Positions 1 through 9,879 of a stretch of DNA of 64,000 nt are shown here, piece after piece (the first letter of the stretch is position 1; each line of letters opens with the position of its first letter). The position numbers and the translations under genes are program-made. The notes below the pieces were generated by a model. That model made no database searches. It was not told the DNA's origin and saw only the letters and a program-made list of their open reading frames with translations. Origin of the DNA: Ciona intestinalis (lineage: Eukaryota; Chordata; Ascidiacea; Phlebobranchia; Cionidae); contig NC_020173.2 in assembly GCF_000224145.3 (NCBI RefSeq), positions 6,019,380-6,083,379 of the forward strand, given 5' to 3'.

Positions 1-146
1 TCATGCCCACAGTAGAGCATTTATATGCAGCAATATAATATAGAGAACTCCCGTATATATATACCATAGGGAAATTATTTTTGGCGGTCAAATACCAATA
101 TTATAGAACCTGTGGCGTTTAGTGAATTAGTAAAATAAGTTTTATA

Positions 147-333
147 GTACTGTGGGGAAGATGGAACACCTTTAGCACGTATTATCCAAATAGCCTGATC
201 GTGCTTTAAACAATTATACAGTCTTTGGAATTTGTGGGGATACATTTTTAATAATTCTTCGAATGTTCTTTGTTTACTCCCAAATGGGACGAAAAATAGA
301 ATAAAAGGCGTCCCATCTTCCCCACCCTACTGT
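147..333. mobile_element. TA-flanked MITE, TAGTAGGGTGGGG family
   Basis: About 187 bp with inverted ends: the left end reads TACTGTGGGGAAGATGG and the right end CATCTTCCCCACCCTACTGTA. It shares an internal stretch (CCTGATCGTG then TTTAAACAATTA, and later CGAATGTTCTTTGTTTACT) with copies near 8.1, 15.4, 16.3, 17.5, 18.7, 57.9, 59.4 and 63.0 kb. Non-autonomous: no coding capacity is seen. Confidence 0.8.
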
Positions 334-347
334 ATAATATTATTTAC

Positions 348-485
348 ATCATCAAATAAAGCGTCCGTGTTCACGAACGTGGCTTTGTGTACGTAACCGT
401 CATTGCCACGTGATATTAGCTCAACCAATCGGTTGGCTCCGTCCAAATTGACTCCAATCTGTTCTGAACCATCTCCATCGTTGAC
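348..485 (-). CDS. Exon-like open segment, gene unknown
   Basis: An open, phase-0 segment of exactly 46 codons lies between an AG acceptor (after a T-rich tract) and a GTAAAT donor on the minus strand. It is clearly more GC-rich than its flanks and uses an ordinary codon mix (starts VNDGDGSEQIGV, ends NTDALFDD). I do not recognise the protein. It does not match the part of an SLC26 transporter that should follow the exons on the other side of the 500-N gap, so it may be a later exon of that gene or of another gene. It could also be chance. Confidence 0.35.
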
Positions 486-599
486 CTTAAAACATTTTAA
501 AAATAAGTTCTCAAGTTTTTAAATAAGTTGTAACAAATTTAAAATAATATCTCTTTTTTTCAAAAAAAGTTCTAAAATTTTAAAAATAAGATCTCAATT

Positions 600-690
600 T
601 TTTTAAATGCGTGTTATAACGACTGTCGTTATCCAGCCACACGAAGATAAAGCAAGTTACATTCATTAATATATATGTAACGGTAGACGA
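600..690 (-). repeat. Partial ~115-bp palindrome-rich repeat
   Basis: Carries GTGTTATAACGACTGTCGTT and an AAGTTAC end, the hallmark pieces of the dispersed unit described at 51490-51830. Confidence 0.6.
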
Positions 691-724
691 AAAAATTAAA
701 CAACTATGTCGTAATTGTTGTTAT

Positions 725-1224
725 NNNNNNNNNNNNNNNNNNNNNNNNNNNNNNNNNNNNNNNNNNNNNNNNNNNNNNNNNNNNNNNNNNNNNNNNNNNN
801 NNNNNNNNNNNNNNNNNNNNNNNNNNNNNNNNNNNNNNNNNNNNNNNNNNNNNNNNNNNNNNNNNNNNNNNNNNNNNNNNNNNNNNNNNNNNNNNNNNNN
901 NNNNNNNNNNNNNNNNNNNNNNNNNNNNNNNNNNNNNNNNNNNNNNNNNNNNNNNNNNNNNNNNNNNNNNNNNNNNNNNNNNNNNNNNNNNNNNNNNNNN
1001 NNNNNNNNNNNNNNNNNNNNNNNNNNNNNNNNNNNNNNNNNNNNNNNNNNNNNNNNNNNNNNNNNNNNNNNNNNNNNNNNNNNNNNNNNNNNNNNNNNNN
1101 NNNNNNNNNNNNNNNNNNNNNNNNNNNNNNNNNNNNNNNNNNNNNNNNNNNNNNNNNNNNNNNNNNNNNNNNNNNNNNNNNNNNNNNNNNNNNNNNNNNN
1201 NNNNNNNNNNNNNNNNNNNNNNNN
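725..1224. other. Assembly gap (500 N)
   Basis: A run of N of exactly 500, probably a fixed-size scaffold gap. It lies inside or just downstream of the SLC26 gene, so the remaining transporter exons may be missing here. Confidence 0.98.
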
Positions 1225-1469
1225 GTTTTCATATAACATGAATAATTTCATATATTATATTATTTTGTTTATCTTTTTCAAATTAATTAGTTTTGCTGCT
1301 AATTATTGTTGTTTTCATATAACATAAATGATTTTAAACTTTCCGAATATAGTAGCGAATCAGGTAAATTAAACAACGAAGGGAAAGGGAATTGGCAGCA
1401 AAACAACAGTCGTTAAAACCCGTTCCGGGTGAGTTTGTGTTCATATATAGAGAGAACGAGGTGTATGAA

Positions 1470-1640
1470 ACAAAACACCCGTGTTATAACGACTGTCGTC
1501 TCCCCATAATGCGAGGATAAATAAGTTACATACGTGGTACTTGTAAGCTGGCACGAGATGTATAAAACAGAACACCTGTGAATAGCAACTGACGCCAGTA
1601 TAAATAGGTTACATTTCTTCATTCAATGGCCAATCCAGAT
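1470..1640 (-). repeat. ~115-bp palindrome-rich repeat, about 1.5 units
   Basis: Reverse-orientation units with ATAACGACTGTCGTC, GATAAATAAGTTACATACG and GAAACAAAACACCCGTG, directly upstream (on the plus strand) of the last visible SLC26 exon. Just before it (1370-1425) is a copy of another dispersed sequence, AACAACGAAGGGAAAGGGAA followed by CAGTCGTTAAAAC. Confidence 0.7.
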
Positions 1641-1659
1641 GTCATACCTTCGTACCCAC

Positions 1660-4600
1660 CTGATTTGCATCAATATCATATCCATGTTTGTCAGAATATA
1701 TTTTCGTCAAAGACAAAGATATTGCAACGCTTATAAACGCCATGATTAAACAATCGGAGATTATTTCTGGCCATAAATGAATGTAAGTGGGTGTGGAAAA
1801 GCTGGGGAATCTGGGAAAGGAAAATAGAAGGATTATATGTGCCCTTGGAGTGACATTGTTAAAATACACACACATTTATAGTTGTCAAACACAGGAAACC
1901 TTATTGATTATTGTGATGAATGCAATCATTTTTAGAATACAACCAATCCTTTGTCATACGATCCTACGCAAATTGCGAAACTTACAGAATTCTATAATCA
2001 AATCCTATATACTCCAAAAGATTGTCGTTAATTGTTAAAAACATGACTTGCTTGAAACTATACGATATTATGTGCTAATGGTATCCTACTTACCCAACAG
2101 TGCTATATAGAACAGAATATTAGTTAATCTTGCTGTAAATATTACAAAGAAGAGTTCCAAACAACTAAACTCACCCAGTAGGAATAGTTTTGACGATATT
2201 AACATTATAAGGGGGGTCATCAAAGTGGCAAAAGTAAGAAATCACTGTTGCTATGACGACGAGTATCAGCTCAATTGGAATCGGGATGTTCTTTAGTTCT
2301 TTCTTGTATCGGTCGTTGATATATTTTACAATGATGAGTATTGGTACGGATATCACACATATAATAATGTCAGTAACATTCGCATGATACAGGTTTGACA
2401 GGATGTCACCTAAAGTCTGTGAACATATAAAGCAGGGAAGTTATATAGATATAGACAATGCATGTTTATAAACAGTGCACAGCCAGGGGGGTTTAGGGTG
2501 TCGCGACCCCCCCCCTCCTTTTTAAAAAAAAATAATTAATCAAAAAAAAGTTTAAAAAAAAATTTTTGAAAACTTTTTTTTTAAAAACCCCAACTTATTT
2601 ATTTTCTGGCTGCGCCACTGTTTAAAAATGAAGGACAAATTATTGCATAGTTTCCATATTGGTATAGTGCAGTCAATGAAACCGGCACAGTATTATGCAC
2701 TTGTTAGTTTTATTCGAATGGCAAAACCGCAGCAGAAAACTAAAATGGTATAAATCAAACAGTTTAAAACATATTCGAGTTATTTATAAATTGCATTTTA
2801 AATATTTTTGTGCATGATATTGCATTCTCCAAAATGGCAGTTTGAGCTTCAATGGCAATTATGATGAGGTGAACTTCATATTTGTACAGTGACATGCAAA
2901 AGTTAAAATACACGGACTTTCTAAGTCATACTGTTGCGTTCATTGTAATTCTGGTTGAATAGAAATCTTAGTCATTGTGACTTTGGCAATACACATTATA
3001 TTCACCCACAAAGTTACATATGTGGTAACACGTAAACACGATGTGTATGAACATAACACCGGTGTTATAATGACTTTTCCTGCGCAATGCGAGGATAAAT
3101 TACATATGATGTAACTCGTTAGCGAGCATAAGGTGTATGAAACAGAACATTAACTGCCGTTGCCTGTCAAGCGGGGATAAATAAGTTACATACGTGGTAA
3201 CTGGAACAGAAGAATTATCATGAATAAACCTTAGTCACCATGACTTGTAAGTTGGATAATCTCACCTTGAACAATGCAAACGCGCCGCTGTGTTTGCCAA
3301 CTGACTTGGCGAGTCCGAACATATATTTTAACTGGGACATCATGACGTGGAATGCAGAGCCGGTGGTGAAGCCTTGAATGACGGGGTCCGATAATAATGT
3401 GGTGAGAAACCCAAGTCTTAACATGGCCATCAGTAACTGTGGGGTTAAAATGGTAAAGGTAATACATACTATACTCTAATGTATATGGGTGAGGTCCTAC
3501 AGCAAGGCACGCCATGGAACCTGGAATTTAGACCAGAGTCGGCCGATTACCCCAACATTGTATTTGCACATTCTATTTTATATGGGTGAGATCCTACAGT
3601 GAGGCACGCCATGGAACCTGGGATGTAGGCCAGAGTTGGCCCATTACCCCAACATAACAGTAAAAGATAACAGAAAGTTTTTATTTCTCCGCCAATCCAA
3701 TTTAAAAAAGGTTTACAAAATGTTTAAACCCTTTAAATCTGCTTTATTTTTAAACAGAGAATTGATGTATTTAATATAGCACAGAAACACACCCAGTCTC
3801 ATGAAGTAAAATCTTGTTACAATCATACACTGCCTATGCAAACAGTGCTAGCATAAAATTTCTTTAAATATTTGCTGTGTGGTTTGGTATTTGGAGTGGT
3901 AAACATGGTTTAACTACTTAAATAAGTATAAACACTTATAAAAAAGAAACAACATGCACAGCCTTGTGCAAAAATAGGCTTTTCTGAAAACTATTAATTA
4001 TTTTAAACAACATTTCTTCTGACTATTCTAATTCTACCAACATTTTGTCTGTTTTTAAACTAGAGAATTAAATACATGCACATATATATATAAAACAAAC
4101 CAATAGTTTGTATAACTCAATCACCTGCATTAATCCCACCAACAAGGTAGCGGAACTGGCAACTTGTACTTTCTCTAACTCTCTGTTTGATAAGAAATCT
4201 TCCAAATACCAACTTCCATTAATCACATGGTGGTTGGATTCATCTGGTGAAAACACAATAACTGGTAACATAATTGGTAAGAGCAAAATTGCAAAATACT
4301 TTGTCTTTACTAGTTTGTACAGAAAAGCTCAGCAAGAGCCCAAGCACCTATGACGTCATTAAGGAGAAAGGCGTACGAGAATACGTTTCTGTTGATTCAA
4401 AAAGCGTCACAAACAAAAATAATACAGAACACGTAGTTTGTGGTTAAAGAGAACACAATCATACTTTGTGGTCGTTTTGTAATTTCCAGTGTTGCAAAAT
4501 GTTAAATTCATATAAAAATCCCCAACAGATAGGAGTAGGACACCAAATGGTTTTGGACGAAGTAGCTGATTAAAAGTAAGACTTAACATACGTGACAAAA

Positions 4601-5865
4601 GCACTTTACACTACATACCAATAAAAACATATTTTTCATCCACTTTGTTCCAATCTACTTGTTCCCCGTTAACGAGAACCATTGACCCATTCACTGCAGT
4701 TGTAACATCAGGGACATAGAGATCAACCAAGTTTTGAATCATTAAGCAAACTACAGCCATCGTGCCTTGGAATAAACAATAAACAATATAAAAAAACAAT
4801 AAAAAATAAACAATATAAAAAAACAATAAAAAATAAATTTATATATATATATATATAAAAACAATAAAAAATGAACAATATAAAATAATAAATATAAAAT
4901 ATAAATAAAGTAAAGTAAAATATTAGTATTTATAAATTAACTGTGATACAAATAAAGTAAGCGTAATAAAATATGAGAGTCTGGCACTGATCTAGCTCAT
5001 AAAGTTGGATAATACAGACTTTGTTTTAACATTCATTTTATGACCATTTTCAAATTTACATCTTGTTATTGGGACTTTTAAGAATCTAGCATTTTGATTT
5101 GGAATTTAATTTCCTATAATTCTATAAAAAGTTAATACTTTTCTTTTGTTTATATCGAAATCAGCCAAACTCACAAAAAAATATAATATTTAAATGAATT
5201 AATTATTAGAAATACTTGAATTAAGAACCCAACTAAAAATGTCATGTAATTGCATCTATATTTAAAAACAAGCCAAACTTGCATGGCAACAATAGAAGTT
5301 ATATAAATTATTTATTAAAAATTAAATATTTGAAATAGTTAGTTTAACTTACCTACTGATGTGTGTTTTGATGTTGAAAACACAAACCATAAAAGAACAG
5401 GAAAGAAGCAACTGTATAATCCATATACTGGTTGTACCCCTGCCAGTAATGCATATGCCATACCTGGACGATACAGTTATGTTATTTGAATGTAAGACTA
5501 ATTTATGCTCGCATGGCGGTGCTGACAGTCGTTTTAGCACAAGTCTTCTGTTTTATACACTTCCTGTACAACATATATTATTACATCATACAGTAATACT
5601 AATTACACCATGACCAGATACAGAAGCTTCAATACAGTATGAGCACCTTGGTTGAAACGAACCACTGCTTTTAAATGTCCAATACACAACATATACAACA
5701 TACACCTTGTGGGATCCTTATAATCCCAACCGTCCACCCAGCAATACAATCACCAACAATATATTTCTTTTTATATTTCGGTAACCAACCAAGCACGGGA
5801 AGGAAACTGACCAGGATTCTCCAAACTCTGTGTACAATATTTAAAACAAAGTTAACATTGTTTAG
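1660..5865 (-). CDS. SLC26/SulP anion transporter, N-terminal half (partial)
   Basis: Seven exons on the minus strand join in phase: 5865-5706, 5463-5353, 4765-4619, 4180-4125, 3436-3266, 2416-2175 and 1810-1660. The product is the membrane core of a SulP transporter, which exchanges sulfate, chloride, bicarbonate or related anions at membranes. Visible family marks in order: [20 protein letters not shown], the [26 protein letters not shown] junction (split between exons 1 and 2), the [13 protein letters not shown]-type stretch, then [20 protein letters not shown], and [17 protein letters not shown] leading into a PTG-FPSF loop. The last visible exon ends DIDANQ and the gene then meets the 500-N gap. 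The start codon and the N-terminal cytoplasmic exons upstream of 5865 are not found, nor is the STAS domain. Human SLC26 proteins are about 700-970 aa; roughly 300 are present here. The exact paralogue cannot be assigned. Confidence 0.9.
1848..1935 (+). repeat. Dispersed repeat GTGACATTGTTAAAA family
   Basis: Shares GTGACATTGTTAAAATAC, ATAGTTGTCAAACA and a TTGATTATTGTG-ATGAATGCAA stretch with 24664-24825, 27938-28085 and (inverted) 23775-23902. Unknown class; no open frame or terminal repeats seen. Part of it overlaps the intron upstream of the 1810 exon edge. Confidence 0.55.
3005..3205 (-). repeat. ~115-bp palindrome-rich repeat, 2 units
   Basis: Two reverse-orientation units (GTGGTAACACGTAAAC, GATAAATAAGTTACATACG) in the SLC26 intron downstream of the 3266 donor. 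Confidence 0.7.
3478..3656 (-). repeat. ~95-bp minisatellite-like unit, 2 copies
   Basis: Two head-to-tail copies of TATATGGGTGAGGTCCTACA, GGCACGCCATGGAACCTGG and GCCCATTACCCCAACAT, the inverted form of the array at 48265-48950. Confidence 0.85.
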
Positions 5866-5881
5866 CTGCACATATATGTAT

Positions 5882-5965
5882 AGTAGGGTGGGGTAAGATG
5901 AGCCACCTTTGGCACATAACATCCACATATCCTGATCATGTTTTAAACAATTAACAACTTAATAT
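5882..5965 (+). mobile_element. Truncated MITE end, TAGTAGGGTGGGG family
   Basis: One end only (TAGTAGGGTGGGGTAAGATG, then CATATCCTGATCATG and TTTAAACAATTAACAAC); the other inverted end is not found. Confidence 0.65.
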
Positions 5966-6865
5966 GGTGAAATTTATGCTGTTTTGTGAGTTCAGAAGCC
6001 ATGTTTTTAGTTTGGTACTTTTACAAAATTAAACTTAAAAGTGTGGTCGTAGTATGTATACTGTTAACGACTGTTGTTTTTCTGGTAATTCTATTCTTTA
6101 TTTTACATTTGTTTTGCTATCATATTTGAAGAAATGTATATAATCTATGTGTTTATTTCTTTATCAAATCCTTTATTACCTTGCAAAGGAGCATTGCATT
6201 TGTAGTCGAAACCATAGTTTTAATCGCGAGCAAAGATTAGAATTATTTTTCTCAATAGTTTCATAAGTTTGTTGAAATGTAGAACTACTGTACGTCGGTC
6301 TAGATACCAATACGGTATTCTCCATTTTCGGGTGCCTTTACCTTCGCAAATCTCTAGCAAGCTACATATAATACTCCATCGTAAACTGCAGTTAATAAAC
6401 TACGACTGTAGTGTAAACAAAAAAATACGAATGTTGACGTAGTGTTCTTGGTTTCGGTAAATCTCCCTTAAACAAGTAAGGATAGAAATCATATAACAGT
6501 CGGGGACAAACTATAGGTAAAGTGAAGCCACGGTAAAAAAATGTGTCGTGATGTCATATCTCATCTTTATTGTGATGTCATTATACACGTGGTCCATTTT
6601 CGCAGACTAGTTTTATTTATTTTATACTTAAATCTGTACCGCCCACGTGCGGAACAAATATTTAATATGCTCTGGCTGTCTTAAGAAAAATAAAACTTGT
6701 TAGAGTACTTGATTTATTTTTAATAAGCAGACACGTTGAAATCAATTTCACGCCATGCAAATTTTCACAGAACGAATTATAAAACACACTATCAAATATA
6801 CTGGAACGTCGTATAGCTTATACTTCTGTAAAATAGAAACAGGATTAAAATATCTTCATAGTTTA

Positions 6866-6948
6866 TGTGGCTGGCGTTGGTGGAAAGCCACTACGGCACG
6901 ACAAGCCCCCAGCCTATGGTAGTGGGTTTCTACTCTGGTGAGAAACCC
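6866..6948. other. Two abutting hairpins, possible structured element
   Basis: CCACTAC (6888-6894) can pair with GTAGTGG (6919-6925), and GGGTTTCT (6924-6931) pairs perfectly with AGAAACCC (6941-6948) around a 9-nt loop. A third stem, GTGGCT with AGCCAC (ending 6891), competes with the first. It matches no tRNA, 5S or spliceosomal RNA that I know. Confidence 0.3.
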
Positions 6949-7438
6949 TTTGCTGGATAGACCTTACCCAAGCAAGGTTAAACAAACCATTAGACAAAAA
7001 TAGTAAGGAACATACCAACAAAAAGACAAAAATAGTACAACGAGTGCAGCGACATACATGTGCCAAACATGCAACAAACACAACAGCTCAATCATACAAA
7101 AAGGGGGCGTGGTTCAAAAATAATTAACGCGGACATAATCATTGAAACATCTACAAATAAAATATGGTTCAAATCCTGAAGGATAATCATCTGCAGTGTA
7201 CACCATATTGAATGTCCGACCGCAAAGAGTCGAAGCCAACAACAGCTCTGCATATCTCGAGTGCTTATTAAGAAAACATCTTGGTACCGCGATACTCTCG
7301 TCGTATCTTCACACAATATAATATCGTCCGGCTGTTACGCACTGCATCGACCGTTACGACATACTGTGGCTGTTACGAACCGCAAAGCGGCGACGTCCAC
7401 GTAACAAACCCGCAGCTGTAACGTAACTAAGCCGACCG

Positions 7439-8988
7439 TGACGTAACCGCACCGAACGCAGGGTCATGACGTTGCTGACCCACCGTATTGACGTGACGTA
7501 GAGAAACTGTGACGTGGCCATCATCACAATTACGCAACGTGACGTCATGAGGACGTATAATATACTAACTTTAACAAGGTGGGGAAGTTTACAGTTAATT
7601 TTTAAATAATTAAAACATGGCGGGTGATTGTTAAACTTAAATGGGGAATATTATAATGCGCGTTAATATTACTCGAGTATATGTGTACCAAGACGGAGTT
7701 CTCGCAAAGCAAACCGAAACAATACGGAATCGCTGAAGGATTTGATCTTTGTAGACGAAGTACTCAATAGAGTGTACAACAACAAAATCCGATCCAGCAA
7801 GATGTTCGCCATAGTTTCATTGCCTATATTTCATAGACATGCAAAATGCACTATAATAGTGACTGACTAAAAATAGCTGGCAACATTAGGTCCAGCAGAA
7901 TAAGAATACAGCAGCGCAGACAAGACACACATACAACACACAACTCATACTTATAATACTCAAACCTCAAACCGTTTATCCTTTTTTGGCGTCTTCGTCT
8001 TTGCTCTTCGTCTACAAAACAAACGTGATAGGTACGTCTCAATATCTTATTACCAAAGCTTATACACAGACGATGCAAAAAAAATATTACATTTCCTTGA
8101 ATTTAAAATACAAAGAATATAAGTAGGGTAAAGGGAGATGGGATAGTAAACAAAAAACATTCAAAGGAATGTAAAACCGTATCTTTACGACTCTCATAGA
8201 CCGTTGTAATTTTTTATAAACACGATCAGGATATTATGGTATTACGTGTTAAAGGTGTCCCATCTTCCCCACCCTACTATATCATCTAGGTATAGAAACC
8301 AGTTTTACAAAATAATTTGCTGTAAATAATATAATAAACAGTAATCATATACAATACCTTGCGCTTTCCTTCTGCAGCGTATTCGCCGACTTTTCTGCAA
8401 CGTTATATTTGGTGATTACTGATTACGTATTATTACGTCATAATTACCTTCATTCTTCTTTCATACCAGCATGGCCCACTTGATCCTCTGTGACGTCACA
8501 TACCATATTCTAAAAACAAACATTTTAAAATCTTGATATGAAAAAAGTTTTTGACGAAAAGTGAACTTACGAAGTGGGTTCTTCTGTTGCGTCATCACCA
8601 CTTCGTGACGTCACATCATCGATGTTTCTAGAAAAGAGCTTATGTACGTAATAATGCCAATTGTGATTTATACTTTACCAAATCTTTGATCTTCTTGCTT
8701 CGCGCTTATAGCGCAAATATAATTAGAGTATACAAGTAATGTGCCTTGCGCCTTGCGCCGACGCAAAACGCGCATGCTGGGGCCCCATAAAAAAAAGGTC
8801 GCGAAACGCACGCGTAGAACAAACCGCATTGTGACGTGGCAACCGGCGATGACTGTAATATGACGTAATAAGCGCAAACAATAGCGAAGGCGACGCGGTA
8901 ATGATGCGATGATATTTAGGCTTTTTATATGACGTAACGATTGTGACGTAAGCGGACGGTACGTTGCGATTGACGTTTGTAGTGACGT
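7439..8988. promoter_or_regulatory. Dense cluster of TGACGT (CRE/ATF-type) sites
   Basis: TGACGT or its reverse occurs at 7439, 7467, 7489, 7494, 7510, 7540, 8435, 8491, 8606, 8832, 8861, 8930, 8944, 8971 and 8983; three of them (7540, 8491, 8606) are the full palindrome TGACGTCA. TGACGTCA is the classic CREB/ATF bZIP site. The cluster lies 0.9-2.4 kb upstream of MOB3; the MOB3 leader region has one more site near 9703. Function is inferred only from the motif. Confidence 0.45.
8125..8281. mobile_element. MITE, TAGTAGGGTGGGG family
   Basis: About 157 bp: GTAGGGTAAAGGGAGATGGG at the left, GGTGTCCCATCTTCCCCACC then CTACTATA at the right, with the family core TAAACACGATCAGGATATTA inside. Confidence 0.8.
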
Positions 8989-9879
8989 AATAAAGAATCG
9001 TCGCGCAATCTGAAAGAAATGTTAAAGATAAAATAAGTTAATGTTAAAAATATTTTAAACGCAAGGCACAATACTAATCTAAAGTTAATAAAGTGTAGTG
9101 TTTAAAATACCGATAAAGTAGTACTGTATATATATTAGTAATATTCTAGTATAGTAAGTAATATAATAATAGAATAGGTGGTAATGAAATAGTCGGTTAA
9201 TTATATAGGAATACTTAACTTCAGTCTTGAAATAAAATCCCAAATTAGTTGCAGAACCAACTTCATCTAAACCAGAGTCCGTATACTCTGATCTAAACTG
9301 CAACGTTGTATAAAGACCACACGTTGGAAGGCGAGTGTTTTGTAAGTGGCGAAAAACGGGGGTAATCAACGTTTCTTACGCCTTGGAACAAAAAATGTGT
9401 TGCAAGTGTTTCTCACTTTATTTATTTTTCATCCCCGAAAAATTCATCGAAACGGATGGAAATCGGAAACATTGTTTCAGTGGCAATTTGGGCAGAATAA
9501 GGATTTTTTTTAGAAAAAAATGGCCTTTTTCCGACAATTTTTCTATAGATTTACTCGTTATAACATATTTGTTGTGATTTAATACGAAAACGTGCCTTGA
9601 CAAGATAGTAGTTTTATTTGAATAGAAAATTCCAAAAATAAATATTCAACTCCAAAATACATTCAAAAAGAGCAAAAATGGCGGCTCGCTGGGTATTTCC
9701 GAGACGTCACAACTGTATTTCCCTAAAGCTCGTGTTGTGTTGATTGGCGTAAGTTTATTTATAGTTGTCGGTAGTGTGATTTTTCATTGCATATTTTAGT
9801 GAAAAAGTATCACGTTTTGCAATACCGGCTAAAATTTGGGCTTATAATTTGTGGTTAAGTACGACGGAAACTTAGAAAA

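Larger units (their letters stand above)
5866..9879. other. Intergenic region between SLC26 and MOB3
   Basis: No gene is supported. It holds a truncated MITE (5882-5965), a double hairpin (6866-6948), a GC-richer zone full of TGACGT sites (7439-8988) and a full MITE (8125-8281). Two weak exon-like stretches were seen: a charged open frame on the plus strand at about 7690-7805, and a 26-codon open segment on the minus strand at 9220-9297 behind a TTGCAG acceptor, which could be a 5' exon of SLC26. Neither is convincing. Confidence 0.6.

Noticed and set aside
696-1251. Long X-filled frames at 696-1251 and 41617-42024
   Set aside because: Run through assembly gaps and carry no sequence information.
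2480-2620. G-run/C-run followed by A/T homopolymers in an SLC26 intron
   Set aside because: Looks like a low-complexity or retroposon tail but no ends or relatives could be fixed.
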